Shown: piece after piece, positions 24,202 to 34,133 of the stretch | Numbering within the stretch: position 1 is the stretch's first letter | How the letters are laid out: each line of letters starts with the position of its first letter | Assembly: GCA_900540305.1 (NCBI GenBank) | Contig: UQFL01000012.1 | Coordinates: 1 to 41,576, forward strand | Direction of reading: 5' to 3' | Length of the DNA stretch: 41,576 bases | DNA from: an uncultured Oscillospiraceae bacterium | GTDB taxonomy: Bacteria; Bacillota; Clostridia; Oscillospirales; Acutalibacteraceae | Made by a program: the position numbers and the translations under genes | Notes under the pieces: generated by a model | What the model saw: the letters and a program-made list of their open reading frames with translations, nothing else | What the model was told of the DNA's origin: nothing | Database searches by the model: none

Positions 24202-24248
24202 CACCTCTACAATACACCTCAACAGCAGGTTGGAAAATTCCGTTAACA

Positions 24249-24278
24249 ATTATACCATATACATATATATTCAATCAA
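24249..24278 (-). promoter_or_regulatory. sigma-A promoter of the ANTAR-dap-pur-oad operon
   Basis: Minus strand TTGATT (24273-24278), 18 bp, and a perfect TATAAT (24249-24254) with TGG before it (extended -10). Transcription would start near 24242, leaving about 40 bases of leader. Confidence 0.75.
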
Positions 24279-24394
24279 TAGAAAAATAAATTAAAAAAAT
24301 ATCAATTATTCATCCAAAATTATTAATAATGATGAACGAAATTTCAGACTTTTAAAAAATGTTCACATTACCCTGTTTGAAAAATCAGTCGAAT

Positions 24395-24490
24395 TTGTAA
24401 CAAATTGCACAAGTTTTCCATTTTTCACAAATTTTCTTGTAACAAACTATACAAAATACCACTTGAATGTTGCTATATATGATGTTACAA
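24395..24490. promoter_or_regulatory. three TTGTAACAA-type palindromes in the glg control region
   Basis: TTGTAACAA occurs at 24395-24403 and 24437-24445, exactly 42 bp apart (about four helical turns). A third, inverted copy, TGTTACAA (24483-24490), overlaps the glg -10 box. The 24255-24460 stretch between the two divergent promoters is otherwise AT-rich with no gene. Spaced palindromes suggest a regulator binding one face of the DNA; the factor is unknown. Confidence 0.4.
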
Positions 24491-24491
24491 T
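24463..24491 (+). promoter_or_regulatory. sigma-A promoter of the glg operon
   Basis: TTGAAT (24463-24468), a 17-bp spacer and TACAAT (24486-24491). Transcription would begin near 24498, leaving a leader of about 100 bases that contains two hairpins. Confidence 0.7.
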
Positions 24492-24528
24492 ATGTTTAGG
24501 TATAATTTTATAGATTGTTATATCGTAA

Positions 24529-24595
24529 AAAGCGGCGCTGTTTTGTGCGAATTACCGCTTTGTCAAGAATTACATCATTGCCTAAAGGAGATGAT
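24529..24595 (+). promoter_or_regulatory. structured glgB leader with ribosome-site hairpin
   Basis: Hairpin 1 pairs AAAGCGG (24529-24535) with CCGCTTT (24555-24561) and has an inner CGC/GCG helix. Hairpin 2 pairs ATCAT (24574-24578) with ATGAT (24591-24595) and encloses the AAAGGAG ribosome site (24584-24590), with two further C-G pairs inside. Hairpin 2 could reduce glgB translation; its stability is modest. Confidence 0.4.
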
Positions 24596-24598
24596 TTG

Positions 24599-26479
24599 GT
24601 GAATATGATAAAAGAAGAATACCAATTCCCCGTATACCTTTTCAACAAAGGTGAGAATTACAGGGCATATCAGTTTTTCGGCGTACATAGAATTAAAGGA
24701 GATACCTTTGCATTTCGCGTATGGGCTCCGCACGCTGAGGCTGTTTCCGTCTGCGGGGATTTCAATAACTGGGATACCGAAGCACACCGTATGCTTCCTA
24801 TTGCTCCGGGTATTTGGGAAGCAGTCATAGACGGCGTAAAAATCTATGACTGCTATAAATACGCTATTTTTACTAAGAGCGGTGAAACGGTTTACAAATC
24901 AGATCCTTACGGTGTTCATTGTGAGACAAGACCCGGCACGGCGTCAAAAGTGTACGAGCTCGGGAATTATAAATGGAGAGATTCAAAATGGATTAAGGGC
25001 ACTCAGAAAGGCAGTATCCTTGAAAAGCCCGTAAACATTTATGAAATCCATTTTGGCTCATGGAAAAGGCACGAAAACGGAGATTTCCTTTCTTACCGTG
25101 AAATGGCGGACGAACTTATTCCCTATGTAAAAGAGATGGGATACACCCACATTGAGATAATGCCCCTTATGGAATATCCTTTTGACGGTTCTTGGGGCTA
25201 TCAGGTTACAGGGTATTTCGCCCCCACATCAAGATATGGCACTCCTGACGACCTTATGTATTTCGTTGACGAATGCCACAACGCAGGAATAGGCGTAATT
25301 CTTGACTGGGTGCCTGCTCATTTTCCGAAAGACGCACACGGACTTTACGAGTTTGACGGCGAGCCGCTTTACGAATACTCGGATATGAGAAAAGGCGAGC
25401 ACAAGGAATGGGGCACAAGAGTTTTCGACTACGGCAGAAACGAAGTCAAAAGCTTTTTGATTTCTTCTGCAATGTATTGGGCTGATATGTTTCATTTTGA
25501 CGGACTCAGAGTAGACGCCGTTGCATCAATGCTTTATCTTGACTACGGCAGACAGGCTGGGCAGTGGGTTGCGAACAAATACGGCTCTAACGAAAACCTT
25601 GAAGCGGTTGATTTCTTCAAGCAGTTAAACTCAGCAATGTTCAAGGAACATCCCGGAATTATGATGATTGCCGAGGAATCAACGGCTTGGCCGATGATAA
25701 CAATGCCGCCCGATGTAGGCGGTCTCGGTTTCAATTTCAAGTGGAATATGGGCTGGATGAACGATATGCTCCGCTACACCTCGCTTGACCCGCTTTTCAG
25801 AAAAGGAAACCACAACTGCATAACATTCAGTTTCTTCTATGCTTTTTCAGAAAACTTTATACTTCCGATAAGCCACGACGAAGTTGTTCACGGCAAATGC
25901 AGTCTTATAAACAAAATGCCCGGCGAATACGATATGAAATTCGAGGGAATGAGGCTGTTCTTATCATATATGATGGCTCACCCAGGCAAAAAGCTTTTGT
26001 TTATGGGTCAGGAATTCGGACAGTTTAAGGAATGGGCTTATGAAGACGGCTTAGACTGGCTTCTTCTTGATTACGAAAAGCATAAAAAACTTCAGGATTT
26101 TTCAAAAGAGCTCAATCATTTCTATCTTGAAAACCCGCAGTTTTGGGAGATTGATTACAGCTGGGAAGGCTTCAGCTGGATTTCAAGCGATGACAACGCA
26201 AACTCAACGATTGCTTTTCGCCGCATAAGCAAAGACGGCAAAGAGATTATCGGCGTTTTCAATTTCACGCCCAACGAGCACAAGGAATACAGAATAGGCG
26301 TTCCCGAGGCAGGCACTTATAAGGTAATATTTGATTCCAACCTCAAAAAATACGGTGGAAACAAATCAAGACTTTCGGGAACATACAAGGCATCTAAAAA
26401 ACCAATGCATAATTTTGATTACAGCATAGGATTAAAAATCGGCGGATTAAACGCCATATTCATTGAAAAGTCTAAATAA
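24599..26479 (+). CDS. glgB: 1,4-alpha-glucan branching enzyme
   Basis: GH13 branching enzyme that makes alpha-1,6 branches in glycogen. An N-terminal CBM48 (about 20-125, FRVWAPHAEAVSVCGDFNNWD) precedes the barrel. Region I is DWVPAHFPKDAHGL; the nucleophile is D306 (DGLRVDAV), the acid/base E359 (IAEESTAWP) and the third carboxylate D427 (ISHDEVVHG). The spacings of 53 and 68 equal those in E. coli GlgB (405, 458, 526), so this 626-residue enzyme simply lacks the extra N-terminal module of about 100 residues. The frame is open upstream, but the GTG at 24599 is chosen because AAAGGAG ends 8 bases before it. It leads glgB-glgC-glgD-glgA. Confidence 0.96.
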   Translation: MNMIKEEYQFPVYLFNKGENYRAYQFFGVHRIKGDTFAFRVWAPHAEAVSVCGDFNNWDTEAHRMLPIAPGIWEAVIDGVKIYDCYKYAIFTKSGETVYKSDPYGVHCETRPGTASKVYELGNYKWRDSKWIKGTQKGSILEKPVNIYEIHFGSWKRHENGDFLSYREMADELIPYVKEMGYTHIEIMPLMEYPFDGSWGYQVTGYFAPTSRYGTPDDLMYFVDECHNAGIGVILDWVPAHFPKDAHGLYEFDGEPLYEYSDMRKGEHKEWGTRVFDYGRNEVKSFLISSAMYWADMFHFDGLRVDAVASMLYLDYGRQAGQWVANKYGSNENLEAVDFFKQLNSAMFKEHPGIMMIAEESTAWPMITMPPDVGGLGFNFKWNMGWMNDMLRYTSLDPLFRKGNHNCITFSFFYAFSENFILPISHDEVVHGKCSLINKMPGEYDMKFEGMRLFLSYMMAHPGKKLLFMGQEFGQFKEWAYEDGLDWLLLDYEKHKKLQDFSKELNHFYLENPQFWEIDYSWEGFSWISSDDNANSTIAFRRISKDGKEIIGVFNFTPNEHKEYRIGVPEAGTYKVIFDSNLKKYGGNKSRLSGTYKASKKPMHNFDYSIGLKIGGLNAIFIEKSK

Positions 26480-26498
26480 ATAAGGAGGAAATGTGTTT

Positions 26499-27707
26499 AT
26501 GGCACATAAAACAAATGTTGTTGCAATGCTTCTTGCAGGCGGTCAGGGAAGCCGTCTTGGAGTGTTAACAAAAAACATTGCAAAACCCGCAGTTCCCTAC
26601 GGCGGAAATTACAGAATTATAGATTTTCCGCTTTCAAACTGCGTTAACAGCGGCATCTACACAGTCGGCGTACTTACCCAGTATCAGCCCCTTGAACTTA
26701 ACGATTACATAGGAAACGGCCAGCCGTGGGATTTAGACAGACAAAACGGCGGCGTTCATGTTCTCTCCCCCTACGAAGCTATCGGCGGCAAAGAATGGTA
26801 TAAAGGTACAGCCAACGCAATATATCAGAACATTAATTTCATTGAAAAGTATGACCCCGAATATGTTGTTGTTCTTTCGGGCGACCATATTTATAAAATG
26901 AATTACGCTAAAATGATTGATTTTCATCAGAAGAACAATGCAGACTGCACAATCGCTGTTCTTGAAGTTCCGTGGGAGGAAGCTTCAAGATTCGGAATTC
27001 TTGCAACTGATGAAAACAACAAGATTTACGAATTTGCGGAAAAACCTGCAGAGCCGAAATCAAACAAGGCTTCAATGGGCGTTTATGTATTCAGCTGGGA
27101 CAAGTTGAGAAAATACCTCATTGAGGATGAAAACACTGAGGGCTCGGCAAACGACTTCGGTAAAAATATCATTCCCGAAATGCTGGGCGCAGGAGAGCGT
27201 ATGTTTGCGTTCCCGTTTGAGGGCTACTGGAAAGATGTAGGTACTATCGATTCCCTTTGGGAAGCAAACCTTGACATTATCAATCCGAATGTAGACCTTG
27301 ATTTAAGCGACCCGAGCTGGAAGATATTCAGCAGAACACCTGCAAGCCCTCCGCATTACATAGGCAAAAACGCAAAAGTTGAAATATCCTCCGTATCAGA
27401 GGGATGCGAGATTGAGGGAAATGTTGATTACAGCGTTATTTCAAGCAATGTTACTATTGAAGAGGGCGCAGATGTAAGATACAGCGTTATTATGCCGGGC
27501 GCAGTTATTAAGAAAGGCGCAAAGGTATATTATTCAATAGTTGCCGAGGACGCAGTTATTGAAGAAAACGCAAAAATAGGCGAAATTCCCGAATTGCTTG
27601 AAAAGCCCGAAAACTGGGGCATTGCAGTTATAGGCGCAGGCGCAAAAATCACAAACGGAAAATCAGTTGAGCCGGGAGTTATGATTAAATCCGGCGAGGA
27701 GGTGTGA
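26499..27707 (+). CDS. glgC: glucose-1-phosphate adenylyltransferase, catalytic subunit
   Basis: ADP-glucose pyrophosphorylase: glucose-1-phosphate plus ATP to ADP-glucose, the committed step of glycogen synthesis. The 402-residue protein has the nucleotide-binding LLAGGQGSRLGVLTKNIAKPAVP, YRIIDFPLSNC, the catalytic Asp in VVLSGDHIYKM and EFAEKPAEPKSNKASMG, then a left-handed beta-helix with hexapeptide repeats (about 290-380). The ATG at 26499 with AGGAGG 10 bases upstream is preferred to the GTG at 26493, which is too close. The stop is two bases before the glgD ATG, suggesting balanced synthesis of the two subunits. Confidence 0.96.
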   Translation: MAHKTNVVAMLLAGGQGSRLGVLTKNIAKPAVPYGGNYRIIDFPLSNCVNSGIYTVGVLTQYQPLELNDYIGNGQPWDLDRQNGGVHVLSPYEAIGGKEWYKGTANAIYQNINFIEKYDPEYVVVLSGDHIYKMNYAKMIDFHQKNNADCTIAVLEVPWEEASRFGILATDENNKIYEFAEKPAEPKSNKASMGVYVFSWDKLRKYLIEDENTEGSANDFGKNIIPEMLGAGERMFAFPFEGYWKDVGTIDSLWEANLDIINPNVDLDLSDPSWKIFSRTPASPPHYIGKNAKVEISSVSEGCEIEGNVDYSVISSNVTIEEGADVRYSVIMPGAVIKKGAKVYYSIVAEDAVIEENAKIGEIPELLEKPENWGIAVIGAGAKITNGKSVEPGVMIKSGEEV

Positions 27708-27709
27708 CG

Positions 27710-28834
27710 ATGAACGGTAAAAAAGTTTTAGGCATCATATTTGCAAATGTTCACGAGGGTGCGTTAGACAGCCTCACCGCAATGAGAACAATGGGTTCCG
27801 TTCCGTTCTGCTCTCGTTACAGACTTATTGACTTTCCGCTCTCAAATATGGTAGAAAGCGGTGTAACAAAAATCGGCGTTATCACAAACGCTAATTTCCA
27901 GTCGCTTATGGACCATCTCGGCACGGGCAAGCCGTGGGATTTAAGCAGAAAAAATGACGGACTTTACATTCTTCCCCCGTTCAATGTTGGCACAGCCACG
28001 ATGTGGGGCAACAGAATTGACGCTATTTACGGCAACAGAGGTTTCTTTGACCAGAGCACTCAGTCATATGTTGTAATGAGCGACTGCTACAATGTTATGT
28101 CCCTTGATTACGAGGCGTTGTTTGACAAGCACGAGGAATCAGGCGCTGATATTACAATCGTTGGTATAAATACACCTATGCCCGATAAAACGGACAATAT
28201 TCTCTGCTTTGACAAGGTTGACGAAAACGGCAGAATTATAGAAATGAGCCTTGACAAGAAGAGCGACGGCAATGTTTACCACAGCGCAAACATTGTGATT
28301 ATGAAAAAATATCTTCTTGAAACTCTTATTACAACTGCACATTCAAAAAACGAAATATCTTTCCAGAAAAATGTTCTTATGGCGAATGTTGAAAACCTTA
28401 AGATTCACGCTTATGACGCAACAGATTCATTTGTAGGCGCAATCTCTTCCGTTCAGGCATATTATGATGTTTCAATGAAGCTTCTTGAAAAAGAAAGCAG
28501 ACATAAACTTTTCAACAAAGATTTTCCGATTTATACCAAGGAGAGGGACGATATGCCCTCACTTTACGGCCACGAGTCAAAACTTACAAACTCACTTGTT
28601 GCTGACGGCTGTATAATTGACGGAATCGTTGAAAACTCAATTATATTTAAAGGCACAAAAATTGCAAAAGGCGCTGTTGTTAAAAACTGTATTCTTATGC
28701 AGGATACAACAGTAGGCGAAAACGCAAAACTCAATTATGTTATTGCGGATAAAAAAGTAAGCATTAACAACGGTGTTGAACTTTCTGGAGCGGCAACATT
28801 CCCTGTTACGCTCACTAAGGGCACTCGAATTTAA
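27710..28834 (+). CDS. glgD: GlgD, non-catalytic partner of ADP-glucose pyrophosphorylase
   Basis: A 374-residue GlgC paralogue of the GlgD type, which in Firmicutes forms a heteromer with GlgC and raises its activity. It keeps RYRLIDFPLSNMVESG, GTGKPWDLSRKNDGLYILPP and the C-terminal beta-helix, but the N-terminal nucleotide loop is lost (IIFANVHEGALDSLTAMRTMGSVPF in place of GGQGSRL...KPAVP), and the GDH catalytic segment reads SDCYNVM. It is therefore expected to be inactive alone. The ATG at 27710 follows GGAGG by 7 bases, within the end of glgC; the GTG at 27704 is rejected on spacing. Confidence 0.94.
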   Translation: MNGKKVLGIIFANVHEGALDSLTAMRTMGSVPFCSRYRLIDFPLSNMVESGVTKIGVITNANFQSLMDHLGTGKPWDLSRKNDGLYILPPFNVGTATMWGNRIDAIYGNRGFFDQSTQSYVVMSDCYNVMSLDYEALFDKHEESGADITIVGINTPMPDKTDNILCFDKVDENGRIIEMSLDKKSDGNVYHSANIVIMKKYLLETLITTAHSKNEISFQKNVLMANVENLKIHAYDATDSFVGAISSVQAYYDVSMKLLEKESRHKLFNKDFPIYTKERDDMPSLYGHESKLTNSLVADGCIIDGIVENSIIFKGTKIAKGAVVKNCILMQDTTVGENAKLNYVIADKKVSINNGVELSGAATFPVTLTKGTRI

Positions 28835-28853
28835 CACCGATTGGAGGTAAAAT

Positions 28854-30275
<1,422 letters not shown>

Positions 30276-30285
30276 ATATAGCAAC

Positions 30286-30325
30286 AAAAAAACTGCTGTG
30301 TCTTAAATGACACGGCAGTTTTTTA
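30286..30325. terminator. bidirectional terminator between glgA and tex
   Basis: A 16-bp stem (30287-30302 with 30309-30324, one G-T pair) around TTAAAT, flanked by A and T runs; it lies between converging glgA and tex. Confidence 0.92.
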
Positions 30326-30348
30326 TATTTGTATTAAATTTAAAACAA

Positions 30349-32496
30349 TCAGGAATTTTCAGGCTTTTTCATTGTAAGAGAAATTCGCTTTTTGGGAACA
30401 TCAACAGAGAGCACCCAAACAGTTACTATATCCCCTACCTTTAAAACATCTGACGGGTGCTTTATAAACTTGTTTGTAATCTGCGAGATGTGAACAAGTC
30501 CGTCCTGATGAACGCCGACATCGACAAATGCGCCGAAATCTATAACATTTCTTACTGTGCCTTTAAGCTCCATACCTGCTTTAAGGTCTTCAATTCCCAT
30601 AACATCCGTTCTGAGAAGCGGCTGTGGAAGCTCCTCACGGGGGTCTCTGCCCGGTTTGCTGATTTCTTTGATAATATCACAAAGCGTAGGCTCGCCTATT
30701 TCAAGCTCATCCGCAAGTGCAGAAGTTCCGCAGGTCTTAACTTTTTCATTTATGAGAGAGATATTACCGTGCCTTATATCATCATCGGTAACATTGCATA
30801 TTTTAAGAAGTTTCTTTGCGGCAGGGTAAGACTCAGGATGAACGGCAGTGTTGTCAAGAACATTGTCTGAATCCGAAATACGCAAAAAGCCTGCACACTG
30901 CTCAAAGGCTTTCGGCCCAAGTTTTGGAACTTTTTTAAGCTGTGCTCGTGATGTAAACGAACCGTTTTCCTCTCTGTAAACAGTAATATTTTTAGCGATA
31001 GCGCTTGAAACACCTGCAACTCTTGACAAAAGCGACGGCGATGCAGTATTGAGGTCAACTCCGACAGAGTTTACGCAGTCCTCAACAACACCGTCAAGCG
31101 CACTTGCAAGTTCCTTTTGCGGCATATCGTGCTGATACTGGCCAACACCGATTGCCTTGGGATCTATTTTTACAAGTTCCGCAAGCGGGTCCTGAAGTCT
31201 TCTTGCTATTGAAACAGCGGAACGAAGAGAAACATCAAACTGAGGAAATTCCTGCGCCGCAAGTTTTGATGCCGAATAAACAGAAGCTCCAGCCTCGCTG
31301 ACAACCATATAAGTAATTCCGCAGTCAAGCTCCTTTATAACTTCAGCGGCAAACACTTCCGTTTCGTGAGAAGCAGTTCCGTTTCCGATTGCAAACATTT
31401 TAACGCCATATTTTTTAACAAGATTTTTGATAATCTTTTTAGCCTCTTCTATTTTGCTGTGAGGCGGAGCGCAGTAAATAACGGCGGTGTCAAGAACTTT
31501 GCCCGTTTCGTCAACAACGGCAACCTTACAGCCTGTTCTATAACCGGGGTCAAGACCGATTGTAACTCTTCCCTTAACAGGAGGCTGCATAAGAAGCTGA
31601 GCGGTATTCTTTGCAAAAACCTTGATTGAGTCCTCGCACGCTCTGTCCGTAAGCTCGTTTCTGATTTCTCTTTCTATGCTTGGGAAAACAAGCCTTGTGT
31701 AAGCATCCTCAGCGGCACGGCGCACAAGTTCTGCGCTGTCTGAATCGTTTTTGACATGAAGTCCTGTAAGTACGCTCATACCGTGTGATTTATCGAGATT
31801 AAGAGAAACCTTTAAAAATCCCTCTTTCTCTCCCCTGTTTATTGCAAGAATACGGTGGTTAGCAATTTTTGAAACAGGTTCGCTGTATTCGGCATAAGTT
31901 TCGTAAACGCCCAAATCATCTTTTGCGGCTGTCGAAGAAATATCGCCGTGCGCTCTGCACACATATCTGAGCTGTTTTCTGCCTGACGCATCGTCGGAAA
32001 TCATTTCCGCAATTATATCGAGCGCACCGTTAACAGCGTCCTCAGCCGTTTCAACCTCTTCGTTTACAAAGTTCTGTGCCTCGTCAAACGGGCTAAATTT
32101 ATAATCCTGCTCATAAATTTTGAGAGCAAGCGGCTCAAGCCCCTTGGCTTTTGCAACGGACGCACGGGTTTTTCTCTTAGGTCTGTACGGGCGGTAAATA
32201 TCCTCTATTTCGGTAAGAGTTTTTGCGTTTTCGATTGCAAGAGCAATTTCATCTGTCATCGCCCCCTGCTCCGTAATAGAAGCAGAAACCTTTTCTTTCT
32301 GCTCGTTCAATGAACGCAGATATTCAAGGCGTTCATAGATTTCTCTTAAAATTTGGTCGTCAAGAGAGCCGGTAGCCTCTTTTCTGTATCTTGCGATAAA
32401 AGGAATTGTGTTTGAATCATCAATAAGCGCCACGGTATTGTCAATCTGCCAAAGTTTTAAATTAAATTCCGCGGCGAGTGTTTCGTTTATGTTCAT
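30349..32496 (-). CDS. tex: Tex family RNA-binding transcription accessory protein
   Basis: A 715-residue Tex protein, a cytosolic nucleic-acid-binding factor of the Spt6-related family. In order: N-terminal helical part (IPFIARYRKEATGSLDD, IEDIYRPYRPKRKTRASVAKAKGLEPLA), a YqgF/RNase-H-like domain (about 320-450, IGLDPGYRTGCKVAVVDETG), helix-hairpin-helix repeats (LLSRVAGVSSAIAKNI, LKKVPKLGPKAFEQCAGFLRI) and a C-terminal S1 domain (about 640-710, GTVRNVIDFGAFVDVGVHQDGLVHIS). The length is typical. It starts 9 bp after corA ends, with only a poor ribosome site (TAGGAT about 14 bases away), so it is probably coupled to corA translation. Confidence 0.95.
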   Translation of the reverse strand: MNINETLAAEFNLKLWQIDNTVALIDDSNTIPFIARYRKEATGSLDDQILREIYERLEYLRSLNEQKEKVSASITEQGAMTDEIALAIENAKTLTEIEDIYRPYRPKRKTRASVAKAKGLEPLALKIYEQDYKFSPFDEAQNFVNEEVETAEDAVNGALDIIAEMISDDASGRKQLRYVCRAHGDISSTAAKDDLGVYETYAEYSEPVSKIANHRILAINRGEKEGFLKVSLNLDKSHGMSVLTGLHVKNDSDSAELVRRAAEDAYTRLVFPSIEREIRNELTDRACEDSIKVFAKNTAQLLMQPPVKGRVTIGLDPGYRTGCKVAVVDETGKVLDTAVIYCAPPHSKIEEAKKIIKNLVKKYGVKMFAIGNGTASHETEVFAAEVIKELDCGITYMVVSEAGASVYSASKLAAQEFPQFDVSLRSAVSIARRLQDPLAELVKIDPKAIGVGQYQHDMPQKELASALDGVVEDCVNSVGVDLNTASPSLLSRVAGVSSAIAKNITVYREENGSFTSRAQLKKVPKLGPKAFEQCAGFLRISDSDNVLDNTAVHPESYPAAKKLLKICNVTDDDIRHGNISLINEKVKTCGTSALADELEIGEPTLCDIIKEISKPGRDPREELPQPLLRTDVMGIEDLKAGMELKGTVRNVIDFGAFVDVGVHQDGLVHISQITNKFIKHPSDVLKVGDIVTVWVLSVDVPKKRISLTMKKPENS

Positions 32497-32505
32497 GTGT
32501 AATAA

Positions 32506-33444
32506 TTATCCTATCCATTTTTTCTTTTTGCCCACTATTGCCAAGATGGCAACAACTACTACGGAGAGCACGATTACAAAAATATAGCCGTATCTCCATT
32601 TCAATTCGGGCATATATTCAAAATTCATTCCGTACCAGCCTACAATAACGGTAAGCGGAAAAAATATTGTTGTCATAACCGTAAAAAGCTGCATATTATG
32701 ATTTGTTTTCAGGTCGATATATGACTGATACGCGTCCTGCAAGTGGACTACTGAGCCTCTCAAAAGCTCTACATCATCCCTGAGCCTAACGGTTTTATTT
32801 GTGAAATTTGAAATATATCTGAGATAATTTTCGTCAAAAATCTCGTTTTCATTTTCTTCAAGCGCTTCGCCGATATCTATTAACTGCTCGTAATAATTTC
32901 TCATGGCAAGAAGCTCTTTTTTCATCTGAAGAAGCTGAAGGTTAAAATTATCCTTTGCCTGGTCATGCAAAACAATTTCCTCTAGGCGGGTTATTTCAAA
33001 TTCCTTATCCTCAATAACTTTTGTATCCCTGCCTGTCAGGCTGTCAAGGAAAGAATATATCAGTTTTTCAAGAGTAATATTTATGGCTGAATACTTGTCA
33101 AGCGACTCCAAAAACTTATCCCTTGTGGAACAGTCTTTATCTCTTATATCAACAACTATAAACAGATTTTTCTTAATATAAATGGCAAGCGAATCTTTTT
33201 CTGCTTTTACATCCTGCGCACTGATAACGGCAAGTTTTGTAAAGCAATAGTCATCATATACCTCAACGCCGAAACGGGAGTGAAAATTATCATCCTTGAG
33301 CATATCCACCGTGGAAACCGCAAAGCCGAATTTATCGTATATTTTTTCAAATTCCGAGATTGTTACATACCCCGCCGTAACATAATGGCTGTCTATCTTG
33401 TCTGTTTCAACTGTTGTAACATCGTCTGAAAACTGGTAAAACAT
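32506..33444 (-). CDS. corA: CorA family divalent cation transporter
   Basis: A 312-residue CorA-type channel for Mg2+, possibly Co2+ or Ni2+. A large cytosolic N-terminal domain (1-245) with a long helical stalk (DNFNLQLLQMKKELLAMRNYYEQL) precedes two C-terminal membrane helices (about 248-270 and 284-304). The family's GMN motif follows the first helix as WYGMNFEYMPEL (G272-N274), and the end is basic (KKKKWIG). GGAGA stands 7 bases before the ATG. It shares a transcript with tex and lies behind the rubrerythrin terminator. Confidence 0.94.
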   Translation of the reverse strand: MFYQFSDDVTTVETDKIDSHYVTAGYVTISEFEKIYDKFGFAVSTVDMLKDDNFHSRFGVEVYDDYCFTKLAVISAQDVKAEKDSLAIYIKKNLFIVVDIRDKDCSTRDKFLESLDKYSAINITLEKLIYSFLDSLTGRDTKVIEDKEFEITRLEEIVLHDQAKDNFNLQLLQMKKELLAMRNYYEQLIDIGEALEENENEIFDENYLRYISNFTNKTVRLRDDVELLRGSVVHLQDAYQSYIDLKTNHNMQLFTVMTTIFFPLTVIVGWYGMNFEYMPELKWRYGYIFVIVLSVVVVAILAIVGKKKKWIG

Positions 33445-33464
33445 AGCATTTCTCCAAATCTGCT

Positions 33465-33498
33465 TAAAACGCCCGGCGGCAAAACCGCCGGGCGTAAA
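33465..33498 (-). terminator. terminator after rubrerythrin
   Basis: A perfect 11-bp GC-rich stem (33469-33479 with 33485-33495) around five bases, four bases after the rubrerythrin stop. The T run on the minus strand is short (TTTT), so some read-through into corA is likely. Confidence 0.8.
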
Positions 33499-33501
33499 TT
33501 A

Positions 33502-34044
33502 TTAATAATTTTCTGCTTTAATTTCAAAATAAGCCTTGGGATGTGCGCAAACGGGGCATACTTCGGGTGCTTCCTTACCGATAACGATATGACCGCAGTT
33601 GCCGCATTTCCAGATCTTTTCTTCGTCTCTGCTGAATACGAGACCGCCTTCAATGTTTTCAAGAAGCTTGAGGTATCTTTCCTCGTGTTCTTTTTCGATT
33701 TTGCCAACTTCTTCAAAAAGGAAAGCTATTTCGTCAAAGCCCTCTTCCTTAGCCTCTTTTGCAAATGTAGCGTACATATCTGTCCACTCATAATTCTCGC
33801 CTGACGCAGCATCTTTAAGATTGTCAGTTGTCTGAGGTACAGCGCCGCCGTGAAGAAGCTTAAACCAAATTTTTGCGTGCTCCTTTTCATTCATAGCTGT
33901 TTCGGTGAAAAGATTAGCTATCTGAACATAGCCGTCCTTTTTAGCCTTTGAAGCATAGTACTGATATTTTGTATGCGCCTGGCTTTCACCTGCAAAAGCA
34001 GCCATAAGGTTTGCCTGTGTTTTTGTTCCTTCAAGATTTTTCAT
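33502..34044 (-). CDS. rbr: rubrerythrin
   Basis: Non-haem di-iron peroxidase of anaerobes that reduces H2O2 in the cytoplasm. The 180 residues combine a ferritin-like four-helix bundle (about 1-135; AFAGESQAHTKY, NEKEHAKIW, EKEHEERYLKLLENIE as iron ligands) with a C-terminal rubredoxin-like Fe(Cys)4 domain (WKCGNCGHIVIGKEAPEVCPVC). GGGAG lies 7-8 bases before the ATG. It supports an anaerobic lifestyle. The preceding 89-bp gap holds two small hairpins but no clear promoter. Confidence 0.96.
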   Translation of the reverse strand: MKNLEGTKTQANLMAAFAGESQAHTKYQYYASKAKKDGYVQIANLFTETAMNEKEHAKIWFKLLHGGAVPQTTDNLKDAASGENYEWTDMYATFAKEAKEEGFDEIAFLFEEVGKIEKEHEERYLKLLENIEGGLVFSRDEEKIWKCGNCGHIVIGKEAPEVCPVCAHPKAYFEIKAENY

Positions 34045-34060
34045 AATTAAATCTCCCTTT

Positions 34061-34103
34061 CACCGCATTTCTGCGGATATATTTTTTAACGGCTTTGCCG
34101 TTA
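34061..34103 (-). other. two small hairpins upstream of rubrerythrin
   Basis: CCGCA/TGCGG (34063-34067 with 34072-34076) and TAACGGC/GCCGTTA (34087-34093 with 34097-34103) lie between the P-type-ATPase-like gene and rubrerythrin. On the minus strand the second is followed by A, not T, so it is a poor terminator; mRNA processing or leader structure is possible. Confidence 0.4.
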
Positions 34104-34133
34104 TATTCATAATTTATTTTTTGATTTGTTTTT

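Noticed and set aside
24202..24249. Longer ANTAR protein starting at TTG 24249
   Set aside because: The TTG overlaps the TATAAT box, so it would not be in the mRNA.
24242..24598. ANTAR-type twin hairpins with A-x-x-x-G-x hexaloops near the ANTAR gene
   Set aside because: The hairpins present have 8-base or ribosome-site loops without the required A1/G4 pattern.
27710..28834. glgD as a decayed glgC pseudogene
   Set aside because: The frame is intact and the loss of the catalytic loop is the known state of GlgD partners.
33469..33495. GC-rich perfect palindrome as a REP-like repeat
   Set aside because: Single copy in the window and placed four bases after a stop codon; it fits a terminator.
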